Of a stretch of DNA of 64,000 nucleotides, positions 35,231 to 44,228 are shown one piece after another. This stretch comes from Amycolatopsis mediterranei (GTDB taxonomy: Bacteria > Actinomycetota > Actinomycetes > Mycobacteriales > Pseudonocardiaceae). A model generated the notes under the pieces. The model did no database searches and had not been told where the DNA came from. It saw only the letters and a program-made list of their open reading frames with translations. A program made the translations under genes and the position numbers. The stretch is taken from assembly GCF_026017845.1 (NCBI RefSeq), contig NZ_CP100416.1, positions 2,207,343-2,271,342 on the forward strand. Direction: 5' to 3'. Each line of letters starts with the position of its first letter. Positions within the stretch are counted from its first letter, which is position 1.

Positions 35231-36331
35231 CTACCGGGCCGCCGGGGAAGCCAGTGCCTCGGAGAGGGTGACCAGCTCGCGGACGTCGTCGTCGAGGCCG
35301 CCGCCCTCGGGGACAGCGACCGGCATTCCCTCGGTGGGCACCGGTTCGCGGCGGGCGTGGGCGCGCAGCGCTTCGGTGAGCCAGTCGGCCAGGGGACCGT
35401 CGTGGTCCAGGTGGGCGAGGTACGGGCTGATCCGGACCAGCCCGTCGCGGCATTCGATGACCCGCCGGTAGTAGCGGCGGTGCACGCCGAGCAGGCTGAG
35501 GGTGTCCCGCCACGGGGCGATCGGCGTCCGGCTCAGCGCGTCCTCCGGGAACGCCTCGTGCAGACGCGTCCACAGTGGACGGAGGCGGTGGTACGCCCGC
35601 AGGTGCTGCCACCACACGCGGGCCGCCGCCAGGCGGGTGGCGACGCCGGGGTAGGAGAGGCCGACGACGAGCAGGATCGCGCTCGGGAACACCAGCCAGA
35701 CCGTCGCCTGGACCAGCAGCCAGGGGATCGCCGCGCCCGCCCAGTGCACCAGGACCACCGCGATCAGGGTCGCGCCGCCCAGCGCGCCGATGGCGAAACC
35801 GAGGGACGCCACCGAGAGCCCGCGGGCCAGCCGGGGTGCGGCGCCCCGCGCGTGGCGCCGCGCGAAGAAGCACGCACTCGCGATGCCGTAGGTGAGGTAG
35901 AGGTCGGCCGCGAGGTAGAAGACCGAGACGCCGGCGCGCGGGTACTGCTGCGGCGGGACGTCGGGCATGAGCACCGTGACGATCGCCATCACCAGGATCG
36001 CGGTGCCCAGCGGCACCGCTTCCAGCCAGGCCCGCCGCCGGGCCCGGTCCGGCGGCAGCGCCGAGAACAGGAAGAAGCACGCCAGCGAGTACACGAGCCC
36101 GCAGAGGAAGACGTGCTGGAACAGCAGCGGCACGATCGACCCGGGATCCGGCTGGTTGACGTCCCCGGCGAGGAGACCGAGGGGGTAGGCGGCCGCGAAG
36201 CAGGCCAGGCAGGCGGTGACCATCCAGCGCGCCACGTCGCCCGGTGCCCGGGTGAGCTGGTAGCTCTTCCACACCAGGGCGGGGAAGAGGATCACCCCCT
36301 GCACCACGATGAGCGCGATCTTGCTGTTCAC
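35231..36331 (-). CDS. MAB_1171c-like multi-pass membrane protein
   Basis: A 366-aa protein with about seven transmembrane helices in residues 1-225 and a cytoplasmic C-terminal domain with AYHRLRPLWTRLHEAFPE, typical of the MAB_1171c putative transporter family. GTG 36331 overlaps the stop of the upstream peptidase gene by four bases (GTGA), so the two are coupled. The ImmA-type peptidase plus MAB_1171c pair is frequent in actinomycetes; its role is not established, and the transporter label is nominal. Confidence 0.8.
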   Translation of the reverse strand: MNSKIALIVVQGVILFPALVWKSYQLTRAPGDVARWMVTACLACFAAAYPLGLLAGDVNQPDPGSIVPLLFQHVFLCGLVYSLACFFLFSALPPDRARRRAWLEAVPLGTAILVMAIVTVLMPDVPPQQYPRAGVSVFYLAADLYLTYGIASACFFARRHARGAAPRLARGLSVASLGFAIGALGGATLIAVVLVHWAGAAIPWLLVQATVWLVFPSAILLVVGLSYPGVATRLAAARVWWQHLRAYHRLRPLWTRLHEAFPEDALSRTPIAPWRDTLSLLGVHRRYYRRVIECRDGLVRISPYLAHLDHDGPLADWLTEALRAHARREPVPTEGMPVAVPEGGGLDDDVRELVTLSEALASPAAR

Positions 36332-36858
36332 AGCCACCCCAGCCGTTCGTCGAGCGCGGCCTCGATTCGCTGCGCGGCACCGGCGTCCGACGCCTTCGGG
36401 GCGACCCGGTCGAGCACGGACGCCCATTCCAGGATGATCGTCGCGACCGTCTCGGCTTCCCGCTCGTGGTCGGTGTCGTAGGAGGTGCGCAGCAGGGCAC
36501 GCCGGACCGCCTCCGGTTCCAGGCCCGGTGCCAGCTGGGCGCCCAGGTCGTGGTTCTCCGCGGTGGCGCCGTGGCCGGCCAGCAGGTGGCCCAGCTCGTG
36601 CAGGATGATGTGGCGCTGGTGGGGCTTGCTCGTGTCCTGCTGGTAGACGATGTAGTCGGCCTGGGGGGTGGCGATCCAGGCCCCGAACGGCCCGGGCACC
36701 GGGATCCGGTGCGGGATCAGCCGGATCGGGCGGCCACGCTGGTGACCGACGCTGCGGCACAGCTCGAAGACGTCGAGCGGCGGCCGGATGCCCAGTTCGT
36801 TCAGCAGCCGCCTGCAGCGGCGCCGCAACTCGCGTTCCTTCACCAGCCGCCTTGCCAT
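36328..36858 (-). CDS. ImmA/IrrE-type metallopeptidase
   Basis: A 176-aa cytosolic zinc peptidase with HELGH at residues 87-91 and a following acidic helix (REAETVATIIL) providing the third ligand. ImmA/IrrE enzymes cleave XRE-type repressors or sigma/anti-sigma factors. I start at ATG 36858 because the family fold begins at RRRCRRLLNELG; an ATG at 36927 would add 23 poorly conserved residues. No XRE repressor gene adjoins, so its target is elsewhere or is the membrane partner encoded next, with which it overlaps by four bases. Confidence 0.8.
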   Translation of the reverse strand: MARRLVKERELRRRCRRLLNELGIRPPLDVFELCRSVGHQRGRPIRLIPHRIPVPGPFGAWIATPQADYIVYQQDTSKPHQRHIILHELGHLLAGHGATAENHDLGAQLAPGLEPEAVRRALLRTSYDTDHEREAETVATIILEWASVLDRVAPKASDAGAAQRIEAALDERLGWL

Positions 36859-36952
36859 CGCCGTCGGAGCACACGGACGGTAGCCCGTTCCACCCTTACG
36901 GTAGACGACACCACCCCAGTCGATCATCGCCCGCCCCGGGGACCCGGAGCCG

Positions 36953-39178
36953 CTAACCGTGCTCCCGGGCGATCTCGCACAGCGACGCGCGCAGCGGTGA
37001 ACTGCCGCTCACCGGGTCGCTCGGCCCCTGGCTCAGCACGAGGTTGAGGTTGGCGCTGCCCTCGCCGGTGACCGGGTAGCCCGGCTCGCCGAGCCCGGCC
37101 GCGGGCTGCCACCAGCCGTGCTGGCCGCACACCACGCCCGGGTCCAGGTTGACGTTGAACTTCGCCCGGGCGCGGACGCTGCCCCGGGGCGTCTCCAGCC
37201 GCACCCAGTCGCCGGCGGTGATGCCGCGCGCCGCCGCTGTGTCCGGGTGCAGTTCGACCTGCGGGTCGGGGGCGGACTTGCGCAGGCCGGTGATGGCGCG
37301 GTGCTGGGACTCGCAGAAGAACAGCGACTTGGCGCAGGTGAGGATCAGCGGGTAGCGGGCCGCGAGGTCCGGCCGGGACAGCGGGCTGATCGACGGCTCG
37401 TCGTAGACCGGCAGCGGCGGGTAGCCCTGCCGGAGCAGCGTCTCGGAATACAGCTCGACCACGCCGGACGGCGTCCGGAAGCCGCGCTGCTCGTACTTGC
37501 GGTGGACCGTCCGCAACGGCAGGCGGATGCCCTCCGGCGCGGCCCGCAGCTGGTCGAGGCCGAGGCCGCTGGGCGCGAGCTGGTGGCGCCAAGCCGCCTC
37601 GAGGTCGCCGTCGAAGAAGTGCTCGCCGAGGCCGAGCGCGAGCGCGAGGTCGAAGATGATCCGCAGGTCGGGCCGGGCCTCGCCGCGCGGGGCGACCAGC
37701 GGACGGCGCAGCTGGACGGTGGACTGCGCGTCCTGGCCGGTCTCGAACCCGATCCGCAACGCCTCGGCTTCCCACGCGCTGGTCGCCGGCAGCACGATGT
37801 CCGCCTGCTCTGCGGTCGGGTTCAGGAACAGGTCCGTGTGCACGAAGAAGTCCAGGGCGCCCAGCGCATCCCGGCCCCGCGCGCTGTCGCCGTGGGCCAG
37901 CACCAGATTGGCGCCGAAGTTGACCAGCGCCCGGGCCCGGTACGGGACGCCGTCCAATGCCGCCCGGTAGAAGTCTTCGCCGGTGACGAACTCGAACCGC
38001 GCCGGGCCGAGCGGCCGCTCGCCGACGCCGATGGCCTTGGCCCGCTGCTCGGCGGAGAGCAGCGGCGCCCCGTCGACCGGATTCGCCGGCACCGGCGTGA
38101 ACAGGACGTTCCCACCTGGCACGTCGAGGCAGCCGGTGAGGGCGTAGAGCTGGCTGATGGCCCGCACGGTCTGCGTCGCGTTGCTGTGCTGCTCGAGCCC
38201 GCTCCAGGTGTAGAACGCGACCGGGCGCGCTTCCCGGAGCAGCCGGGCCACGGCGGTGATCCGGTCCGCGGGCACGCCGGTGATCCGCTCGGCGACGTCG
38301 GGGGTGAACCGGGCGCACTTCTCGGCGATGAGGTCCCAGACCCGGCGGGTCGCCACCCCGTCCGGCGGAGGTGTGCCGGGCGCGAGCAGCTCGCCGGTGT
38401 CGGTCCGGACCGCCCACGGCGCATTGGTCCACCGGGCGACGAAATCGTGGTCGTACCAGCCGTTTTCGATCATCTGGTGGGTGATGGCCAGCGCGAGTGC
38501 GCCGTCCGTGCCGGGCCGGACGCGCAGCCAGTGGTCGGCCTTGCTCGCCAGCCCGGCCCGGCGCGGGTCCACCACGACGAGCTTCGCGCCCCGCCGCAGC
38601 GCGGCCGTGGTCGCGGTGGCGTGCGCGAGCCGGGACACCGACGGGTTGTACCCCCAGAAGAGGACGCAACCGGCGCGCTCGAGGTCGGGCAGGTAGGCGC
38701 CCGGCACCGGCTCGCCCCAGGTGTAGGTGGTGGCCAGGCGGCGGCCCCAGGCGCACAGCTCGACGTAACTGACGAAGTTCGGGCTGCCGAAGGCCCGCCG
38801 CAGCCGCGTCAGCCAGTCGACGGAGTCGGACATGGCCGACGTCGACGGCGAGGAGCTGCCGAACACGACCGCTTCCGGCCCGGACTCGGCGGCGATCGCC
38901 GTCAGCCGCGCCGCGACGGTGGCCAGTGCCTCCTCCCAGCCGATGCGCTCCCAGCCCGGGTCGGCCGCGCCCTTCGGAGCGGTCCGCCGCAGGGGGTGCA
39001 GCAGCCGCTCGGGGTGCGCGACGATCTCCGGCGCGGCCTTGCCCTTGACGCAGATCGCCTGGCCGGTCGGATGGCCGGGCAGCGGGCGGAGCGCCAGCAG
39101 GCGCCCGTCGTCGACGGTGGCGGTGGCCCCGCACCGCGACACGCACAGCGGGCAGAACGTCGCCACTTCGGTCGCCAT
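36953..39178 (-). CDS. Molybdopterin-dependent oxidoreductase (DMSO reductase family)
   Basis: A 741-aa enzyme with an N-terminal [4Fe-4S] motif (Cys 9, 12, 16 and 43), molybdopterin-binding domains (VLFWGYNPSVSRLAHA; TYTWSGLEQHSN) and a C-terminal dinucleotide-binding domain (about 600-741, HPDTAAARGITAGDWV, GQHGWWQP). A Cys in ELCAWGRR is a candidate Mo ligand. No Tat signal is seen, so it is cytosolic and resembles the assimilatory or formate-dehydrogenase-like clade. GGAGGTG precedes ATG 39178. No iron-sulfur or membrane subunit is adjacent. Confidence 0.88.
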   Translation of the reverse strand: MATEVATFCPLCVSRCGATATVDDGRLLALRPLPGHPTGQAICVKGKAAPEIVAHPERLLHPLRRTAPKGAADPGWERIGWEEALATVAARLTAIAAESGPEAVVFGSSSPSTSAMSDSVDWLTRLRRAFGSPNFVSYVELCAWGRRLATTYTWGEPVPGAYLPDLERAGCVLFWGYNPSVSRLAHATATTAALRRGAKLVVVDPRRAGLASKADHWLRVRPGTDGALALAITHQMIENGWYDHDFVARWTNAPWAVRTDTGELLAPGTPPPDGVATRRVWDLIAEKCARFTPDVAERITGVPADRITAVARLLREARPVAFYTWSGLEQHSNATQTVRAISQLYALTGCLDVPGGNVLFTPVPANPVDGAPLLSAEQRAKAIGVGERPLGPARFEFVTGEDFYRAALDGVPYRARALVNFGANLVLAHGDSARGRDALGALDFFVHTDLFLNPTAEQADIVLPATSAWEAEALRIGFETGQDAQSTVQLRRPLVAPRGEARPDLRIIFDLALALGLGEHFFDGDLEAAWRHQLAPSGLGLDQLRAAPEGIRLPLRTVHRKYEQRGFRTPSGVVELYSETLLRQGYPPLPVYDEPSISPLSRPDLAARYPLILTCAKSLFFCESQHRAITGLRKSAPDPQVELHPDTAAARGITAGDWVRLETPRGSVRARAKFNVNLDPGVVCGQHGWWQPAAGLGEPGYPVTGEGSANLNLVLSQGPSDPVSGSSPLRASLCEIAREHG

Positions 39179-39319
39179 CGGTGCACCTCCACCGCCGTCC
39201 CGCGGATCATGACGGCATCCGGCCATCGTCGCACCGGCGGGCGCGAGCGGCGCAACACAAGTCGGTAACCCCGGATATTCGGTGGCGCCGCCGGGACGGA
39301 CGGGGTTGAGTCCTGCCCC

Positions 39320-40405
39320 ATGGTGCGCTTGCACGGTACGTGCGACGAGCGGTTCGGTGAGGTGCGCGACGCCCTGGCGGAGTCCCTGGCCAAGGACGAC
39401 GTCGGCGCCTCGGTCGCGGTCTACGTCCACGGGCGGCCCGTGGTCGACCTGTGGGGCGGGTACGCCGACGCGGACCGGACCGTGGCCTGGGACCGGGACA
39501 CGATCACCAACGTCTGGTCCACGACCAAGACGATGATCGCGTTGTGCGCGCTGATCCTCGCCGACCGCGGGGAGCTCGACCTGGACGCGCCGCTGGTCCG
39601 GTACTGGCCGGAGTTCGGCGCCGCGGACGTCCGGGTGCGGCACGTGCTGTCGCACACCGCGGGCCTGCCCGTCTGGGACACCCCGATCACCCTCGGCGAT
39701 CTTTGTGAGGCGCCGAAAGTCACCGCGCCGCTGGCGGCGCAGACGCCCCGGTGGACGCCGGGCGAGGTCGGCTGCTACCACGCGCTCACGCAGGGGTTCC
39801 TGCTCGGCGAGGTGGTCCGCCGGATCACCGGCCGGAGCATCGGCGCGTTCTTCGCCGCGGAAGTGGCCGGGCCGCTGGGCGCGGATTTCCGCATCGGGCT
39901 GCCGGACGACCACCACCACCGCGTCGCCCCGTCCCTCGCGCCGCCCGGGGGGATGACCGTGCCGCCGCCCACCGAGCTCTTCGACGCCGCCCCCAACCCG
40001 GAGTTCGTGCCGGAGGACACGAACACGGCGGCGTGGCGACGAGCGGAGATCCCGTCGGGGGCCGGCTACGGCAACGCCCGGTCGGTCGCGGCCGTCCAGT
40101 CGGTCCTGAGCGCCGGCGGGACCGCCGGCGGGGTGCGGCTGCTGTCCCGGGCGGGGTGCGAGCGGGCGTTGGAGGAGCAGTACCACGGGCTCGACTACGG
40201 GCTGGGCGTGTCGATGCGGTACGGCCTGGGCTACGGCATCAGCGGCCGCAACTGCTTCTGGGGCGGCATGGGCGGTTCGCTGGTGTTCAACGACTTCGAC
40301 GCCGGCCTGACCGTCGCCTACGCGATGAACCAGATGCTCGACGCCATCGTGGGCGACGGCCGGGGGATGACCATGGTGGCCGCGGCCTACGGCGGCCTCG
40401 GCTAG
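39320..40405 (+). CDS. Serine hydrolase of the beta-lactamase/EstB family
   Basis: A 361-aa class-C-beta-lactamase-fold esterase. The nucleophile motif STTK has Ser 67 and Lys 70. A tyrosine motif is present as CYHALT (Y-H-A in place of Y-x-N), and a GGMGGS segment near the C-terminus stands where H/KxG lies. No signal peptide, so it is cytosolic; such enzymes hydrolyse esters or amides rather than antibiotics. ATG 39320 is the first start; it is divergent from the molybdoenzyme gene. Confidence 0.82.
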   Translation: MVRLHGTCDERFGEVRDALAESLAKDDVGASVAVYVHGRPVVDLWGGYADADRTVAWDRDTITNVWSTTKTMIALCALILADRGELDLDAPLVRYWPEFGAADVRVRHVLSHTAGLPVWDTPITLGDLCEAPKVTAPLAAQTPRWTPGEVGCYHALTQGFLLGEVVRRITGRSIGAFFAAEVAGPLGADFRIGLPDDHHHRVAPSLAPPGGMTVPPPTELFDAAPNPEFVPEDTNTAAWRRAEIPSGAGYGNARSVAAVQSVLSAGGTAGGVRLLSRAGCERALEEQYHGLDYGLGVSMRYGLGYGISGRNCFWGGMGGSLVFNDFDAGLTVAYAMNQMLDAIVGDGRGMTMVAAAYGGLG

Positions 40406-40450
40406 CGCCGGCGCGCGGTCGGCTCCGCCCAAGCGCGGCTTCGGCCGAGG

Positions 40451-40885
40451 TCAGCCCGGCCGGCCCGGCGCCCACAGGCCGTCCGCGTCGCCGGCCTCCA
40501 GCCGGCCCCGGTACACGCCGATCTTGCGGTCGATCAGCGTCAGGTTCTCCTGCAGCTTCGCCAGCCTCGCCAGCACGTCGGCGCGGTGCTCCTCCAGCAG
40601 CGCCAGGCGTTCCGGCTCGTTGCCGCGGCCGGCGGCGACCAGGTTCGCGTAGCGGCGGATCGTCTTGATCGGCATGCCCGTTGCGCGCAGCTTGGTGCAG
40701 ATCTTGATCCAGTCCAGGTCCAGCTGCCGGTAGCGGCGCCGGCCGCCGCTCGTGCGGTCGACGCGGGTCACCACCAGGCCCGCCCGCTCGTAGTAGCGCA
40801 GCGTGTGCGCGCTGACCCCGGTGCGGCGGGCCGCGTCCGCGATGGTCAGCCCGTCCGCGGGGATCGGCGATTTGACTTCGAGCAC
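40451..40885 (-). CDS. MerR family regulator
   Basis: A 144-aa dimeric activator. The N-terminal winged helix reads LTIADAARRTGVSAHTLRYYERAGLV (about 13-38), followed by the long antiparallel coiled coil (RLALLEEHRADVLARLAKLQENL) and a short C-terminal sensor. It lacks Cys metal ligands, so it senses an organic ligand or redox state. The start is GTG 40885, which lies inside the promoter of the divergent MFS gene, giving built-in autoregulation. Confidence 0.88.
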   Translation of the reverse strand: MLEVKSPIPADGLTIADAARRTGVSAHTLRYYERAGLVVTRVDRTSGGRRRYRQLDLDWIKICTKLRATGMPIKTIRRYANLVAAGRGNEPERLALLEEHRADVLARLAKLQENLTLIDRKIGVYRGRLEAGDADGLWAPGRPG

Positions 40886-40902
40886 GCTCTAAATCCTAGC
40901 GT
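40872..40902 (+). promoter_or_regulatory. MerR-type promoter with 19-bp spacer for the MFS gene
   Basis: TTGACT (40872-40877) and TAGCGT (40897-40902) are separated by exactly 19 bp, the over-long spacing that MerR activators correct. Within the spacer region, GAGCACGCTC is palindromic. Transcription would start at about 40909, so the MFS mRNA is essentially leaderless. Confidence 0.7.
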
Positions 40903-40909
40903 CGATCGC

Positions 40910-42298
40910 ATGAACGTTCCGACCGCAAGCCGTCCCGGCCTCGTGCTCGCGATCTGCTGCGCCAGCATCGTCGTCGTGGTGATGGACATCTCCATCGTCA
41001 CCGTCGCGCTGCCCTCGATCCGCCGTGACCTGGGCGCTTCCGCTTCCGGCCTGCAGTGGACCGTCGACGCCTACACGCTGGTCCTGGCGGCTTTCCTCGT
41101 GCTCGGCGGTTCGGCCGCCGACCGGTTCGGCCGCAAGCGCGTCTTCCAGTGCGGCCTGGCCGCCTTCGGCCTCGGGTCGCTGCTGTGCAGCCTGGCCCCC
41201 GGCATCGGCTGGCTGATCGCGGCCCGCGCGCTGCAGGCCGTCGGCGGCACCATGCTCAACCCGGTCGCGATGGCCATCGTCGCCACGACCTTCCCCGTCC
41301 CGGCCGAGCGCGCCCGCGCCATCGGTGTGTTCGGCTCGATGTCCGGCCTGGCGCTGGCGCTCGGGCCGATCCTCGGCGGCGCGCTCGTCGACGGTTTCGG
41401 CTGGCGGGCCGTCTTCTGGGTCAACGTCCCGATCGTCGTCGCCGCGCTCGTCGCCACGGCGTTGTTCGTGCCCGAGTCCCGCGCGCCGCGGGCCCGCCGG
41501 TTCGACCCGGTGGGGCAGGGCCTCGTGCTGGTGGTGCTCGGCAGCGTCGTCGCCGCCCTCATCGAGTCGCACCGGCTGGGCTGGACGTCAGCGTGGGTCC
41601 TCGGCCTGCTCGCTCTGACCGGACTCGGCGTGCTGGGCATCCTCGCGTACGAACCGCGCCGCGCCGACCCGCTGCTCGAACTGCGCCTGTTCCGCAGCGT
41701 GTCCTTCAGCGCGGCGATCGTCATGGCGTTGTTCGCGCTCTGCGGGTTCGGCGTCTTCCTCTTCTCGACGACGCAATACCTCCAGGACGTCCGGGGCATG
41801 ACCCCGCTGGCGGCGGGCCTGTGCCTGCTGCCGGTCGGCGTGCTCGTCCTGGTCCTGTCGCCGCGGACCGGCCGGTTCGTCGGCACGCGCGGCCCGCGGT
41901 GGCCGCTGGTCGTCGCCGGGGTCGCGCTCGCCGCGGGCGGCGCCGTCACGGCCGGGCTCGGCCCGGCGACGCCACTGCCCGTCGTGCTCGCGACGTTCCT
42001 GCTGTTCGGCCTGTTCCTCGGCACGGTGAACCCGCCGATCACCAACACCGCCGTCTCCGGGATGCCGGGCTCGATGGCCGGGGTGGCGGCGTCGCTGGCC
42101 TCGGCCGGCCGGCAGACCGGCACCACCCTGGGCGTGGCGCTTTCGGGCCCGGGACACGGCGTGTGGTGGCTGGTCGCCGGGCTCGGGGCCGGTCTCGTCG
42201 CCCTGGCGCTGCTGAGCACCGGCCGCCGGGCCGCCGCGACGGCCGACCGGGCCGCCGCGCTGTTCGACGAGCTCAGCCTCCCGCGACCGACGGGATGA
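40910..42298 (+). CDS. MFS transporter, DHA2-like drug exporter
   Basis: A 462-aa inner-membrane H+-antiporter with 12-14 predicted helices. Motif A reads GGSAADRFGRKR (about 63), and motif C-like GPILGGALVDGFGWR (near 148) marks exporters. It probably exports a toxic small molecule sensed by the adjacent MerR protein. ATG 40910 lies about one base after the predicted transcription start, with no ribosome site, consistent with leaderless translation. The 3' end overlaps the convergent MoaD-like gene by 26 bases. Confidence 0.88.
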   Translation: MNVPTASRPGLVLAICCASIVVVVMDISIVTVALPSIRRDLGASASGLQWTVDAYTLVLAAFLVLGGSAADRFGRKRVFQCGLAAFGLGSLLCSLAPGIGWLIAARALQAVGGTMLNPVAMAIVATTFPVPAERARAIGVFGSMSGLALALGPILGGALVDGFGWRAVFWVNVPIVVAALVATALFVPESRAPRARRFDPVGQGLVLVVLGSVVAALIESHRLGWTSAWVLGLLALTGLGVLGILAYEPRRADPLLELRLFRSVSFSAAIVMALFALCGFGVFLFSTTQYLQDVRGMTPLAAGLCLLPVGVLVLVLSPRTGRFVGTRGPRWPLVVAGVALAAGGAVTAGLGPATPLPVVLATFLLFGLFLGTVNPPITNTAVSGMPGSMAGVAASLASAGRQTGTTLGVALSGPGHGVWWLVAGLGAGLVALALLSTGRRAAATADRAAALFDELSLPRPTG

Positions 42299-42557
42299 TC
42301 TGCACCTCGGCGTCCTCGCGCAGCACCGTCCCGGTGCCGCCGCGGTGGCGGCACTCCTCGCCGTCGACGTAGAAGTTGACGTACCGGCGCAGTCCCGCCT
42401 GCTCGTCGCGCAGCCGCCGCTCCAGCGCCGGGTACCGCTCGGCGAGCGCGTCGAGCAGGCCGCCCAGCGTAGCCGGCTCGGCGACCTCGACGTCGAGCTT
42501 GGCTTCGCCGCCGGCCTTCTCCCTCAGCGTCCCGGGCAGCAGCACGGTGATCCGCAC
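42273..42557 (-). CDS. MoaD/ThiS-like ubiquitin-fold protein
   Basis: A 94-aa beta-grasp protein ending in Gly-Gly, the tail that is adenylated and thiocarboxylated in MoaD and ThiS. It contains LPGTLREKAGG, TLGGLLDALAERYPAL and VLREDAEVQIIPSVAGG. It is encoded three bases after the BNR-repeat protein gene, a recurrent pairing in Actinobacteria. It may supply sulfur for a cofactor, possibly molybdopterin, but no MoaE or activating E1 enzyme is nearby. Confidence 0.82.
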   Translation of the reverse strand: MRITVLLPGTLREKAGGEAKLDVEVAEPATLGGLLDALAERYPALERRLRDEQAGLRRYVNFYVDGEECRHRGGTGTVLREDAEVQIIPSVAGG

Positions 42558-42560
42558 GGT

Positions 42561-43643
42561 TCACACCCTCGCGGCGCGGACGCTCAGCACGTCGGGCAGG
42601 TGCGCCGCGACGAGCTGCCAGCTGTCGCCGTCGTCGCGGCTGGCGTAGACGTCGCCGGTCCGCGAGCCGAAGTACACCCCGGCCGGGTCGGCGTCGTCGG
42701 TGCACATCGCGTCGCGCATGACGCCGGCCCAGTACCCGTCCGGCAGGCCCGGCCCCAGCGCCTCCCACGACTTCCCGGCGTCCTCGCTGCGGTACACCCG
42801 GCACCGGCCCTCCGGCGGGAACCGCATCGCGTCGGCGACCAGGGGGAACGTGTAGATCACCTCGGGCCGGTCCGGGTGGACGACGATCGGGAAGCCGAAG
42901 TCGCTGGGCAGGCCGTCGGCGATCGACTGCCAGGTGTCGCCCGCGTCGTCGCTGCGGTAGACGCCGTGGTGGACCTGGGCGAACAGGCGGTCCGGCTCGG
43001 CCGGGTGCCGGGCGACCTTGTGCACGCACTGGCCGTATTCGGGGTACGGGTCGGGCACGTGGACCGCCTTGATGCCGGTGTTGCGCGCGGCCCAGGTCTC
43101 GCCGCCGTCCTCGGTGCGGTAGACGCCGCCGGTGGACATCGCCACGGTGACGCGGCCGGGGTCGGTGGGGTGCGGGAGCACGGTGTGGATGGCCTTGCCC
43201 CCGCCGCCGGGCGTCCAGTGCTCGCGGTGCGGGTGGTCCCACAGGCCGCGGACGAGCTCGTAGGTGCGGCCGCCGTCGGTGGAGCGGAACAGGGCGGACG
43301 GCTCGGTGCCGGCGTAGACGACGTCCGGCTCGCTCACCGGGCCCGGCACCAGCTGCCACGCCCTGGCCAGGGATTCGCCGGTGTCCGCCGGGAACGCGAT
43401 CGGGGCGTGGCCGGGTTCGGCCCAGGTCGCGCCGAGGTCGTCGCTGGTCGCCACGCTCGGCCCGAAGTGTTCGCTGGTCACCCCGGCGAGCAGGCGCGGG
43501 GTGGCGCGGCGCGTGTCGATGCCGACCGCGTACACCTCGGTCATCGGGTGGTGCGGGCCGGTGACCTCCCAGCTGGCCCGGTCGTCCGAGCTGGTCGCCA
43601 GCCACAGACCCTTGCGCGTGCCGATCGCGAGCAGGACGGACAT
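42561..43643 (-). CDS. BNR/sialidase-like beta-propeller protein
   Basis: A 360-aa cytosolic beta-propeller protein with repeated Asp-box motifs (SDDLGATW, STDGGRTY, TEDGGETW, SDDAGDTW, SEDAGKSW, SRDDGDSW). No signal peptide and no sialidase Arg triad are evident, so glycosidase activity is doubtful; its role is unknown. ATG 43643 is preceded by GGAGGAAGG; the longer frame starting at 43673 is less likely. The MoaD-like gene follows with a three-base gap. Confidence 0.82.
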   Translation of the reverse strand: MSVLLAIGTRKGLWLATSSDDRASWEVTGPHHPMTEVYAVGIDTRRATPRLLAGVTSEHFGPSVATSDDLGATWAEPGHAPIAFPADTGESLARAWQLVPGPVSEPDVVYAGTEPSALFRSTDGGRTYELVRGLWDHPHREHWTPGGGGKAIHTVLPHPTDPGRVTVAMSTGGVYRTEDGGETWAARNTGIKAVHVPDPYPEYGQCVHKVARHPAEPDRLFAQVHHGVYRSDDAGDTWQSIADGLPSDFGFPIVVHPDRPEVIYTFPLVADAMRFPPEGRCRVYRSEDAGKSWEALGPGLPDGYWAGVMRDAMCTDDADPAGVYFGSRTGDVYASRDDGDSWQLVAAHLPDVLSVRAARV

Positions 43644-43686
43644 CGGACACCTTCCTCCGGTGATGCAGGTCACAGGTACTCTGCCG

Positions 43687-43734
43687 GAAAAATCTCCCCG
43701 GGGAAATGTCGAACGGCGGAAGCGGCCGTTCGAC
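43687..43734 (+). promoter_or_regulatory. ECF42-like promoter module upstream of the DGPF gene
   Basis: GAAAAATCTCC (43687-43697), TGTCGA (43707-43712) and, after 16 bp, TTCGAC (43729-43734), with GCGGCCG just before it. The same elements in the same order occur upstream of the DGPF/sigma operon at 47789-47833. Confidence 0.6.
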
Positions 43735-43805
43735 GCGGGGGTGAAGGCCGGTCAGCGAGCCCGGGAGGATCCGGGCCCCGGCCGAAAAACACCAGGGAGC
43801 AGACC

Positions 43806-44177
43806 ATGCGTTTTCTCATGATGCACCGCGTCGACGAGCACGACCCGCAGTCGTGGAACCCCAGCCAGGAGTTCATCGCGAAGATGGGCGGGTTCATCCA
43901 GGAGGCGGCGGAGAAGGGCATCCTCATCACCGCGGAGGGCGTCCACCCGACGGAGAAGGGCTCGCTGGTCCGCAAGCCCCGCGGCGCCGCGATCCGCGTG
44001 ACCGACGGGCCGTTCGCCGAGGCCAAGGAGGTCATCGGCGGGTTCGCGCTGATCAACGCGGCGGACCGGGCCGAAGCCGTCGAGTTCGCCAAGCGGTACG
44101 TCGAGCTGTTCGACCAGGAGATCGAGGTGGAGATCCGCCAGGTCGTCGAGTTCGACGACCTGCCGACGCAGGACTGA
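43806..44177 (+). CDS. DGPF/YciI-like protein
   Basis: A 123-aa ferredoxin-like-fold protein with the TDGPFAEAKEVIGGFALI motif (about residue 65) that names the DGPF family. DGPF proteins are linked to ECF42 sigma factors and may be their partners or regulon members; the biochemical role is unsettled. ATG 43806 has GGGAGC upstream. It stands alone, 4 kb from the sigma gene, behind a promoter module like that of the sigma operon. Confidence 0.88.
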   Translation: MRFLMMHRVDEHDPQSWNPSQEFIAKMGGFIQEAAEKGILITAEGVHPTEKGSLVRKPRGAAIRVTDGPFAEAKEVIGGFALINAADRAEAVEFAKRYVELFDQEIEVEIRQVVEFDDLPTQD

Positions 44178-44228
44178 GGGCGGCCGGTGGCGCTAGGCTG
44201 GCCGGAACGGCTCTCGGGGGGTTGAGCG

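Noticed and set aside
36953..40432. A 1159-codon open frame on the minus strand spanning the molybdoenzyme and the serine hydrolase region
   Set aside because: Only 36953-39178 has protein-family content and a ribosome site; the rest is the antisense of the serine hydrolase gene in GC-rich DNA.
36953..42557. MoaD-like protein as part of a molybdenum-cofactor operon with the molybdoenzyme
   Set aside because: The two genes are 3 kb apart with a MerR/MFS pair and a hydrolase gene between; the MoaD-like gene is coupled to the BNR protein gene instead.
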